From Streptomyces sp. NBC_00287 (GTDB taxonomy: Bacteria > Actinomycetota > Actinomycetes > Streptomycetales > Streptomycetaceae): a DNA stretch of 64,000 nucleotides. The stretch spans positions 4,464,001 to 4,528,000 of the forward strand of contig NZ_CP108053.1 of assembly GCF_036173105.1 (NCBI RefSeq), read 5' to 3'. A program made the position numbers and the translations under genes. Shown here in pieces: positions 38,012-45,441 of this stretch. The notes under the pieces were generated by a model. It was not told the origin of the DNA. It did no database searches and saw only the letters and a program-made list of their open reading frames with translations. The stretch's first letter is position 1. Each line of letters opens with the position of its first letter.

Positions 38012-39516
38012 CCGTCCTTCTCCGTGATCCCCTTGACCCCGAGCAGCTCGGCGGCCTGCGCGGTGGTCACCCCGGGAGCCGTCAGCTCGGGCCAGTGCGC
38101 CTTCACCTGCGCCGTCACCTCACCGCGAGGGCGGGTCAGCAGCGTACGTACGACATCGGTCTGCGCCGCCGACATCGACAGCGGATCCGTCGGCTGCAGC
38201 ACGATCGCCGAGCCGGAGACGCTGTCGTCGAGGCGGACCTTGCGCAGCGCGTCCATGGGTTGGTCCTGCCAACCCAGGGCGAGCCACATCACCGTGACCA
38301 TCCGCCCGTCGCAGAGCTCACTGCCCGCCTGTTCACTCCCCGCCACCAGCACGGCGGCGACGGCCGAGGAGAACTCGGGGACGCGGTTGCCGCCCCACCG
38401 GGTGCCCACGGTGACCTCGTGCGCGGTGCTCAGGGGCTGGAGTGCGCCGTCCCCGGAGAGTCCGTAGCGGGCCTCGACCCGCTGGCGGACGAGGAGCCGC
38501 TGCTCATGGGCGGTACCGCCGGCCAGCTCCGCCACCTCGTCCACGACCTGCGCCCAGGTCCCGACGCGGGGCGTCCACTCCGGGTAGGCGCAGTACGTCG
38601 ACCGCCCGCGCTGCACACACGTCTGTTCCGGATCGACCGTGGCCTTTTCGCGGGCCGCCGTCAGCGAGGCCGGTTCGCCGCCGGACTGGGCGACCGCGCC
38701 GACCAGCACCAGGGCCATGGCCCCGCCGAGGGCGGCGTAGACAGTCTTCAAGCGGCGACCGCCACCCGCCAGCACCGCGAGGACACCGACCGCGAGTCCC
38801 AGCCCGAGCAGATACAGCGCGTGCCAGGCGGCCGGGCGGCCCAGCAGGTCGGAGGGGAGCGTCTCGGAGCTGCTCTCGCCGACCACAGGGTGCAGCCAGC
38901 GCGTCCCCGACTCGGCACCGCCGGGGGCCACTCCGAGGACCAGGAAGAAGAGGAAGAACACGACCAGCAGCGGGCCCACGAAGGCCGACTTCAGCACTCG
39001 GGCCAGCAGCACCCCGAGCGTCCCGAACAGCAGCACCGTCAGCGGTCCGACGAGCAGCTCGCCCGGCGAACCGTGCCCGACGGCCCCCGGCTTGAGCGCC
39101 TCCCAGCCGAACTGCACGCCCACGCACACCGCGGTCAGCAGCACCGCCGGGACGACGGACAGGACGTGGGCGACCGTACGGCGCCAAGTCGTGACGACCA
39201 GCACGTCGAAGTGCCGATCGGTGTCCCGGCGCCGGGAGCGCAGCACGGCCAGGTTCACGCTCAGCAGCACCGCGAGCCCGACGAGCAGGGGCGAGCTCTG
39301 GGTGTCGCGGTCGGCGTCCTGGAGTGCGGGGAAACCGTCGTAGGAGTCGAGGGTCTGCCACACGATCCAGGCGATGTACACGGCGAAGGCGACCAGCACC
39401 GGGGGCGACAGGAGGAGTCGGCGCGCCTCGAAACGGGCGAGCGTGAACACGGACGCCCAGGAGTCGCGGGGTTCGGTGCGTACGGCGACGGGCGCCGGTT
39501 GGACGAGCGTGCTCAT
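37999..39516 (-). CDS. ABC-2-type permease-like membrane protein
   Basis: A 505-aa protein. The N-terminal half has six or seven transmembrane helices in ABC-2 permease style (TLARFEARRLLLSPPVLVAF at the start). After residue about 270 there is a soluble extracytoplasmic domain of roughly 230 residues with two Cys pairs (TCVQRGRSTYC, ending CQE). The ATG at 39516 overlaps the stop of the ATPase gene (ATGA). It is the membrane partner of the ATPase encoded just upstream. The long soluble tail is unusual for an exporter permease. The transported molecule is unknown. Confidence 0.8.
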   Translation of the reverse strand: MSTLVQPAPVAVRTEPRDSWASVFTLARFEARRLLLSPPVLVAFAVYIAWIVWQTLDSYDGFPALQDADRDTQSSPLLVGLAVLLSVNLAVLRSRRRDTDRHFDVLVVTTWRRTVAHVLSVVPAVLLTAVCVGVQFGWEALKPGAVGHGSPGELLVGPLTVLLFGTLGVLLARVLKSAFVGPLLVVFFLFFLVLGVAPGGAESGTRWLHPVVGESSSETLPSDLLGRPAAWHALYLLGLGLAVGVLAVLAGGGRRLKTVYAALGGAMALVLVGAVAQSGGEPASLTAAREKATVDPEQTCVQRGRSTYCAYPEWTPRVGTWAQVVDEVAELAGGTAHEQRLLVRQRVEARYGLSGDGALQPLSTAHEVTVGTRWGGNRVPEFSSAVAAVLVAGSEQAGSELCDGRMVTVMWLALGWQDQPMDALRKVRLDDSVSGSAIVLQPTDPLSMSAAQTDVVRTLLTRPRGEVTAQVKAHWPELTAPGVTTAQAAELLGVKGITEKDGCQE

Positions 39517-40373
39517 GCCGTCACCGCCAGGTCCTGGCCGTCGAGGGTGAGCAGATAGCCGTCCTCGAGGGTGGGTTCGAGGAGGTCTGCGCCGGGCGGT
39601 GGGTCGCCTACATTGCGGAAGGTGCCGGCGCCGGTGCGCCAGCCCGCCTTCGCGTCCGGGGCCCGTTCGGTGCTGCTCCAGACCCGGCCGGCCGCCCGCG
39701 CGGTCAGTTCGGCGGGGGTGCCGTCGAAGTGGATACGGCCACCGGCCATCACCAGCACCCGGTGGCAGAGCATCGCCACGTCCTCGGTCTGGTGTGTGGA
39801 CAGCAGCACCGTCCGGCCCTCGCCCGCGTGGGCGATCAACTCCCGGAACCGCATGCGCTGTTCGGGGTCGAGCCCGACGGTCGGCTCGTCCAGGACCAGA
39901 AAGCCGGGGTCCCCGACGAGCGCGGCGGCGAGCGCGACCCGCTGCCGCATACCGCCGGACAGCTTCTTGATCCGCTTGCCGCGTACGTCGCCGAGGTCGA
40001 CCTCGTCCAGAACGCGGCGCACCTCGCGGTGGCGGGCGGCGCGGTTGTTGATCTCCTTGAGGATCGCCACGTAATCGACGAACTCGAAAGCGGTGAAGTC
40101 CGGGTGGAAGCCCGGCGTCTGCGGCAGATAGCCGAGGCGCCGCCTGACCTCCTGTCGGCCGCGTGTGGAGCCGGGGTCGTGCCCGAGCACCGTGAAGGCC
40201 CCGCGCTGGGCGGGCACGGCGGTGGCGAGCACCCGCAACAGGGTGGTCTTTCCGGCGCCGTTGGGCCCGAGCAGCCCGGTCACACCCGGGGTCAGCTCCA
40301 GCGACACCTCGTCGAGGGCGCGGGTGCCGCCGTAGTGGAGGCTGAGCCCGGAGGCGGAGACGGTGGAGGTCAT
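39513..40373 (-). CDS. ABC transporter ATP-binding protein
   Basis: A 286-aa ATPase with Walker A GPNGAGKTT, signature KLSGGMRQRVALA, Walker B FLVLDEPTVGLDP and switch His in LLSTHQTED. It belongs to the CcmA/drug-export type. It lies in a tightly overlapping operon after the anti-sigma gene and before its membrane partner, with ATGA overlaps on both sides. Confidence 0.93.
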   Translation of the reverse strand: MTSTVSASGLSLHYGGTRALDEVSLELTPGVTGLLGPNGAGKTTLLRVLATAVPAQRGAFTVLGHDPGSTRGRQEVRRRLGYLPQTPGFHPDFTAFEFVDYVAILKEINNRAARHREVRRVLDEVDLGDVRGKRIKKLSGGMRQRVALAAALVGDPGFLVLDEPTVGLDPEQRMRFRELIAHAGEGRTVLLSTHQTEDVAMLCHRVLVMAGGRIHFDGTPAELTARAAGRVWSSTERAPDAKAGWRTGAGTFRNVGDPPPGADLLEPTLEDGYLLTLDGQDLAVTA

Positions 40374-41185
40374 ACGGCGCTCCTGGGGAAGACGTCGAAT
40401 CGGTCACGTACGAGGTAGAGAAGGCCGACGGCAAGGGCGGCGACCGCTGCGGCGGTGCCCTGTCCGGCGGCGGTGAACGGGATGAGCGGTCCGTCGCCGC
40501 TCGCGTCGGCCGCGGCGATCAGCGCCACCCACGCGCCGCCGACCAGGGACGGCGCGAGGACCGGCCCGAAGCGGGGGGTCAGCGCGAGTCCGGTGGCGGT
40601 GAGGGCGAGCGCGGGCAGCAGCCAGGCGAGGGCGCGCAGGCCGTAGTCGGGAAGGGCGAGGGTCGCCAGGCCGTTGAGGCCGAGTCCGGCGGCGAGCACG
40701 GCGAGCGTCCGGATCATCAGCAGCTTGAAGCCGTGCACCGGGGCGACGACCGCCATCTCGTACGTCGGGTCCAGCGCGGGGCCGTACGACAGCGCGACCC
40801 CCGCGAGCGGCAGCAGCGGTGCCAGGGCGAGGAACAGCGTCGGCGAACCGGCCGAGTGCACCACCCCGACCGTCGTCAGCAGCAGGAACACCACCGCCGC
40901 CAGCCAGGAGCGGCGCAGCACGGGTGTCGCGGCGAGCAGTCGCGCGGTGTGGTCGGCGACCCCGAGCCGCACCAGCAGCCCCTCGAACAGTCCGGGGCGG
41001 GGCGCGTCGAGTTCGGCGTCGAGCCGCTCCCAGCCGAGGTCGACGGGATCGCTGACCTCGGCCAGCACCGACCGGCACGGCGCGCAGGCAGCCAGGTGGG
41101 TGTCGGCGGACCACAGCAGCGGGGCCGCCAACTCGCCCCGCGCATAGGCCCGTAGATCATCTTCTGCCACATGCCAGGTCGTCAT
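40370..41185 (-). CDS. membrane anti-sigma factor with zinc-finger (ZAS/zf-HC2) domain
   Basis: A 271-aa protein. The N-terminal 40 residues carry the HxxxCxxC zinc motif at H30, C34 and C37 (THLAACAPC), the anti-sigma mark. From residue about 85 there are five or six transmembrane helices, far more than the single span usual in such anti-sigma factors. The membrane part resembles a permease. It overlaps the sigma gene by 4 bp upstream and the ATPase gene downstream. It probably holds the sigma factor inactive until an envelope or transporter signal arrives. Confidence 0.85.
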   Translation of the reverse strand: MTTWHVAEDDLRAYARGELAAPLLWSADTHLAACAPCRSVLAEVSDPVDLGWERLDAELDAPRPGLFEGLLVRLGVADHTARLLAATPVLRRSWLAAVVFLLLTTVGVVHSAGSPTLFLALAPLLPLAGVALSYGPALDPTYEMAVVAPVHGFKLLMIRTLAVLAAGLGLNGLATLALPDYGLRALAWLLPALALTATGLALTPRFGPVLAPSLVGGAWVALIAAADASGDGPLIPFTAAGQGTAAAVAALAVGLLYLVRDRFDVFPRSAV

Positions 41186-41724
41186 GCCAGCGCCTCCCGC
41201 AGTTGCTTACGGGCCCGCATCGCCCGCGTCTTGACGGTCCCCGGCGGAATCCCCAGCAGCACGGCCGCCTCACGGGTGGTCAGCCCGTCGACGACCGTGG
41301 CCTGGAGCACCGCGCGGAGCTCCGGTGAGAGCCGGACCAGAGCGCCCGCCAGATCCCCGTGCTCAACCCCCGCGAGCACGCGGTCCTCCGCGGACACCTC
41401 GTCCCGGTGCCGCAGCCGCGCCAGCGCCTGCCGCAACCGGCCCCGCGCCCCGTCCCCGCGCAGCGCGTCGACGAGCCTGCGCGACCCGATCCGCCACAGC
41501 CACCCGGCGACATCCCCGTCCTCCCGGTACTTGGCGGTCCCCCGCCACACCGCGAGAAACGTCTCCTGTACGACGTCGTCGACGATCCCGGGGTCGGCGC
41601 ACCGGCCCCGCAGACGTGCGGTCAGCCAGGGCGCGAACCGCCGGTACAGCTCCTCGAAGGCGCGCCGGTCCCCGTCCGCCGCGACGGCGCGCAGCAGCTC
41701 CCCGTCGCTTCTCGTTTCGCTCAC
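41182..41724 (-). CDS. ECF RNA polymerase sigma factor
   Basis: A 180-aa group 4 sigma factor. Sigma-2 is seen as DDVVQETFLAVWRGTAKY and WLWRIGSRRLVDAL, and sigma-4 as LSPELRAVLQATVVDGLTTREAA and IPPGTVKTRAMRARKQLR. The GTG start follows GAGGAGA with good spacing. It is the first gene of a five-gene overlapping operon with its anti-sigma and an ABC module, and is divergent from the YtrA-type operon. The regulon beyond its own operon is unknown. Confidence 0.92.
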   Translation of the reverse strand: MSETRSDGELLRAVAADGDRRAFEELYRRFAPWLTARLRGRCADPGIVDDVVQETFLAVWRGTAKYREDGDVAGWLWRIGSRRLVDALRGDGARGRLRQALARLRHRDEVSAEDRVLAGVEHGDLAGALVRLSPELRAVLQATVVDGLTTREAAVLLGIPPGTVKTRAMRARKQLREALA

Positions 41725-41787
41725 GTCTCCTCATCGGACGAGCCCGGCTGTTCGGTTCACGACATCACGGCTTGACTTTCGGACTCC

Positions 41788-41835
41788 ACTTCCACCACCC
41801 TTTCACTACTCAATTAGTGAAAGGGTGGTGGAAGT
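41788..41835. promoter_or_regulatory. perfect 21-bp inverted repeat, YtrA-type operator
   Basis: The left arm (41788-41808, ending CCCTTTCACTA) and the right arm (41815-41835, starting TAGTGAAAGGG) are perfect complements over 21 bp, with the spacer CTCAAT. The right arm ends 3 bp before the GTG of the regulator gene, so a bound dimer would cover the start region. TTGACT at 41772-41777 may be the -35. TTCACTA/TAGTGAA is typical of YtrA sites, but such long arms are unusual and would also fold as RNA. Confidence 0.8.
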
Positions 41836-41837
41836 CA

Positions 41838-42224
41838 GTGGTCGAGTACCGCATCGACCGGCGCAGCGGCGTCGCCACCTACCTGCAGATCGTCCAGCAG
41901 ACCAAACAGGCCCTGCGCCTGGGCCTGTTGGCACCGGGCGACAAGCTCCCCACCGCGCGGGAGGTCGTGGAGGCGACGGCCATCAATCCGAACACCGTTC
42001 TGAAGGCCTACCGCGAGCTGGAGCGCGAGGGCCTGGTCGACGCCCGCCGCGGCCTCGGCACGTTCGTACGGAAGTCCCTGGGCGCCTCGCCCGCCGACTC
42101 CCCCCTGCGCACGGAACTGACGGACTGGGCGGTGCGGGCCCGCGAGGCGGGCCTGGAGCACGACGACGTAGCGGCACTTTTCACGGCCGTACTGGACGAG
42201 CACTTCAAGGGGGACGAGGCGTGA
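41838..42224 (+). CDS. GntR family regulator, YtrA subfamily
   Basis: A 128-aa regulator with a GntR winged helix (YRIDRRSGVATYLQIVQQTK, LPTAREVVEATAINPNTVLKAYRELEREGLV) and the short two-helix C-terminus that defines YtrA, too small for a ligand domain. The GTG at 41838 is in frame with the family N-terminus; a GGTGGAAG ribosome site within the operator arm supports it. It overlaps the ATPase gene by 4 bp. YtrA proteins repress their own ABC exporter operons and respond to cell-envelope antibiotics in several Gram-positives. Confidence 0.9.
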   Translation: MVEYRIDRRSGVATYLQIVQQTKQALRLGLLAPGDKLPTAREVVEATAINPNTVLKAYRELEREGLVDARRGLGTFVRKSLGASPADSPLRTELTDWAVRAREAGLEHDDVAALFTAVLDEHFKGDEA

Positions 42225-43108
42225 ACGAGATCGCCATAGAAGCGGCGGCGCTGGGCCGCAGATTCGGCCGACGCCGCAAGCGGGCGCTGGACGGCTGTGA
42301 GTTCCGGCTTCCGGCGGGACGGATCTGTGCCGTGGTCGGCCCGAACGGCGCCGGCAAGTCCACCCTCCTCGCCCTCGCCGCCGGCCTTCTCCGGCCCAGC
42401 GAGGGCACCGTCACCGTGCTCGGCACCACCCCGGCCGCCGCCCGCGAACGCCTCGCCTACGTCGCCCAGGACAAGCCCCTGCACCCCCAGCTCACCGTCG
42501 CCGCCACCCTCCGGCTCGGCCGTGAGCTGAACCCCCGCCGCTGGGACAACGCCGTCGCCGAACGGATCGTCGCCGAGGGCGAGCTCGACCCGGGCGCGAA
42601 GATCCGCACCCTCTCCGGCGGCCAGCGCACCCGGGTCGCCCTCGCCCTGGCCCTCGGCAAGCGCCCCGAACTGCTGCTCCTGGACGAGCCGATGGCCGAC
42701 CTCGACCCGCTCGCCCGGCACCAGCTCACCGGCACCCTGATGGCGGACGCGGCCGAACACGGCACCACTGTTGTCATGTCCTCGCACGTTGTGGCGGAGC
42801 TGGAGGGCTCCTGCGACCACCTCCTGCTGCTCGGCGCGGGCCGGGTCCGCCTCGCCGGACCGCTGGAGGACATACTCGCCGCGCACGCCCTCGTCACCGG
42901 CCGCGCCGAGGACACCCTCGCCCCGCACACCGTCGTCGAGTCCCGCACGACCGGCCGCCAGCTCACCGCGCTGATCCGCCCCGAGGGCCCGGTCGCTACC
43001 GGCTGGCAGTCCAGCGAGCCGACCCTGGAAGAGCTCGTCCTCGCCCACCTGCGCTCCCCCGAGGCCCCGGCGCTCACCCTGGACGAGGCCCAGGAGGCGT
43101 CCGTATGA
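42221..43108 (+). CDS. ABC transporter ATP-binding protein of the YtrA operon
   Basis: A 295-aa ATPase with Walker A GPNGAGKST, signature TLSGGQRTRVALALAL, Walker B LLLLDEPMADLDP and switch His in VMSSHVVAEL. The GTG start overlaps the regulator stop (GTGA). The C-terminal 80 residues are a Pro/Ala-rich extension common in exporter ATPases. It energises the two permeases that follow. Confidence 0.93.
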   Translation: MNEIAIEAAALGRRFGRRRKRALDGCEFRLPAGRICAVVGPNGAGKSTLLALAAGLLRPSEGTVTVLGTTPAAARERLAYVAQDKPLHPQLTVAATLRLGRELNPRRWDNAVAERIVAEGELDPGAKIRTLSGGQRTRVALALALGKRPELLLLDEPMADLDPLARHQLTGTLMADAAEHGTTVVMSSHVVAELEGSCDHLLLLGAGRVRLAGPLEDILAAHALVTGRAEDTLAPHTVVESRTTGRQLTALIRPEGPVATGWQSSEPTLEELVLAHLRSPEAPALTLDEAQEASV

Positions 43109-44103
43109 CCGCCGCGACGGTGCCCGCGACCGCCGCCGCGCCGCGCTCCCGCGGTCCGCGCGGGCTGCTCTGGGCGATGCTGCGGGTGCACCAGTCGGCG
43201 CTGCTGTTCTGGCTGATGCTGGTGGCCGTGGTGGCGGGCGGGCTGCTGTGGGCCTATGGCCCTGGCGCGGACGCCGCCTGGGACGAGTACCGGGACATGG
43301 GCTGCGGCGCCGGGCAACCGGGCCTGGGCTGCGACTTCACGGGCCCCGCCTTCGGCCGCTACGACGACATCCTCGCCGTCTGCGGGTCGCTGATGAACTT
43401 CGTGCCGCTGTTCGCCGCCTCCTGGGCGGGCGGCGCGCTCATCGGGCGCGACATGGAGAACGGCACCGCCCAGCTGGCCTGGGTGCAGTCCGTCTCCCCG
43501 GCGCGCTGGCTGGCCGCCAAACTCGCCGTCCCGGCCGCGCTGCTCACCGCAGGCATGCTCACGCTCACCCTGCTGCACCGCCTGACGTGGTCCTCGGACG
43601 GGGAACTGCACCGGACCATGGGCTGGCGCTCCTGGCACGACGACTCGATCTTCCTGGCCAACGGCACCGCCGCTACCGCCTACGCCCTGCTGGGCCTGGC
43701 CGTCGGCGCCCTCACCGGCCTGCTCCTACGGCGCGCCCTGCCCGCCCTGACCGTCGCCACCGTTGCCACAGCGGCCCTCACCAACCGCCTGGGCGAGCTG
43801 CGCCCGCACCTGTGGCCGACCGAGACCGCGCTCGCCAAGGACGACTACCCCGAGACCGTCGGCATGATCGTCGAAGGCGGCGCCCTCACCTCCACCGGCG
43901 CCCGGGTCCCGCTCCCGGACTGCATGGGCGAGCCCCGCTGCCTCAGCGACCGCGACATCACCGGCTTCTACGCCGACTACCACCCGACCTCGCACTTCTG
44001 GCCCCTCCAGCTGATGGAGACCGGCATCGTCCTGGCCCTCGCGGCCGTGGCGGTCGTAGCCGCGTTCTGGCTGCTGAGGCGCCGTACCGGAGCCGCCGTA
44101 TGA
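43105..44103 (+). CDS. ABC transporter permease, YtrA operon
   Basis: A 332-aa membrane protein with six transmembrane helices. The motif GGALIGRDMENGTAQLAWVQSVSPARWLAAKL after TM2 is repeated in the next gene, which shows the two permeases are paralogues. A large loop of about 90 residues lies before the last helix. ATGA overlaps exist at both ends, so it is translated in coupling with the ATPase. Confidence 0.88.
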   Translation: MTAATVPATAAAPRSRGPRGLLWAMLRVHQSALLFWLMLVAVVAGGLLWAYGPGADAAWDEYRDMGCGAGQPGLGCDFTGPAFGRYDDILAVCGSLMNFVPLFAASWAGGALIGRDMENGTAQLAWVQSVSPARWLAAKLAVPAALLTAGMLTLTLLHRLTWSSDGELHRTMGWRSWHDDSIFLANGTAATAYALLGLAVGALTGLLLRRALPALTVATVATAALTNRLGELRPHLWPTETALAKDDYPETVGMIVEGGALTSTGARVPLPDCMGEPRCLSDRDITGFYADYHPTSHFWPLQLMETGIVLALAAVAVVAAFWLLRRRTGAAV

Positions 44104-44978
44104 CCGCCGTCACCGACCCGACCGTCCGAGGCACGGGCCTCTTTCGGGCCGTGCTGCGGCTGCACCGCACGGCGCTTGTCCTGTGGGGCCTCGCCCTGCT
44201 CGCCGGCACCGGCTTCCTTCTCTATCTCGCCGCCCTCTCCGACGAGGCCGAGCGCGGGAACAGCGCCTGTGCGATCCCGGCGACCGACGAGCTGCCGTCG
44301 TGCGCGGCGGTCGACGCGATCACCGCCGACGAGACGTACTCGACCGGCCTCGCCTTCGTCACCGCCGTCCTGGTCTGGCTGATCTTCCCGGTGGCCGCCT
44401 GGGCGGGCGGCGCGCTCATCGGCCGCGAACTGGAGAACGGCACCGCGCGGCTGGCCTGGACCCAGTCGATCACCCCGGCCCGCTGGCTGACCGCCAAGCT
44501 CGCCGTACCGGCCGTGCTGCTCACCGTCGGTACGACCGCGCTGGTCCTGCTGGGCGAGTGGGCGCGGGGCAAGGACAACCCGAACCTGGTCGGGGACTGG
44601 TACTACCCGGACGTCTACGTCGGCACCGGCCCGACCGCCGTCGCCTACGCCCTGACCGGCCTCGCCCTCGGCGCACTCGCCGGGATGCTGCTGGGACGGG
44701 CGCTGCCCGCCGCCGGGGCCGCCCTCGTGGCCTCGCTGGTCCTCTTCAACCTGCTGGAGAGGCACCGCGGGAGCCTGTGGCCGACGATCACCCGCGACAC
44801 AACGGACTGGGAAGTACCCCGCTCGGTCTTCCAGGTGACCGCCTCCCAGACCAGGTTGAATTTCCACCCCCGGTCCCACTTCTGGCCACTCCAGTACGTG
44901 GAGAGCGGCATCCTCCTCACCGTCGCAGCCGCCGCCGTGGCGACCGCCTTCTGCCTGCTGCGCCGCCGCACCCCCTGA
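44100..44978 (+). CDS. ABC transporter permease, YtrA operon, paralogue of the previous gene
   Basis: A 292-aa membrane protein with six helices and the motif GGALIGRELENGTARLAWTQSITPARWLTAKL, nearly identical to the preceding permease, so the pair arose by tandem duplication. Both end with the same PRSHFWPLQ-type segment before the last helix. They probably form a heterodimer. The substrate is unknown; envelope antibiotics or peptides are the usual cargo in YtrA loci. Confidence 0.88.
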   Translation: MTAVTDPTVRGTGLFRAVLRLHRTALVLWGLALLAGTGFLLYLAALSDEAERGNSACAIPATDELPSCAAVDAITADETYSTGLAFVTAVLVWLIFPVAAWAGGALIGRELENGTARLAWTQSITPARWLTAKLAVPAVLLTVGTTALVLLGEWARGKDNPNLVGDWYYPDVYVGTGPTAVAYALTGLALGALAGMLLGRALPAAGAALVASLVLFNLLERHRGSLWPTITRDTTDWEVPRSVFQVTASQTRLNFHPRSHFWPLQYVESGILLTVAAAAVATAFCLLRRRTP

Positions 44979-45033
44979 ACTCCGGAGCCGTACGTCTCTC
45001 CTACGGGGGGAGGGACGTGCGGTCCCGGCATAC

Positions 45034-45220
45034 AGGGCCTGTCCGGCGGATCATGTCGACGTCGCGGGCCCTGGCACGCGCTTCTGCCGCGTTGTCGTCG
45101 GTTGCCGACGCTCCGCGTCGCCGCCCTCCTCCGCCTTGCAGCTGCACGCACCAGAGCCCGCTCGGCTCAAACCGGTCAGTACCGTGTCCTGCAACCGACC
45201 TGATCCGCCGGACAGGCCCT
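45034..45220. mobile_element. MITE-like element with 20-bp terminal inverted repeats
   Basis: The ends are perfect inverted repeats over 20 bp (45034-45053, AGGGCCTGTCCGG at the outside; 45201-45220). Inside, a subterminal GTCGGTTGC/GCAACCGAC pair occurs. The 187-bp length and lack of a coding frame fit a non-autonomous element. No clear target duplication was found. The rest of 44979-45441 holds the ppk upstream region and no gene. Similar elements are remembered from other Streptomyces intergenic regions. Confidence 0.65.
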
Positions 45221-45441
45221 CGACGCCCGGGAGCCGCCGCTCGGTGTCCCGCACGCCATGTCTCCGTAACCATTGGTTCAGACGGACTTGCGACGCTCGG
45301 CGAATGAAGCCCGCCGTGCCAGAGCCTTCGCCGCCTCCCGAGGGGAGTTCGGGGAACGGGGACGCCCGACGTCTCGCCGCCAAGCTCCCGCCCGCGTCTT
45401 CCGACGCGCCCGTATCCCTGGATGCGCGGAAGAATGGGTCC

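Noticed and set aside
45280..45300. PHO box before ppk
   Set aside because: GGTTCAGACGG resembles one repeat unit, but no second unit at 11 bp was seen.
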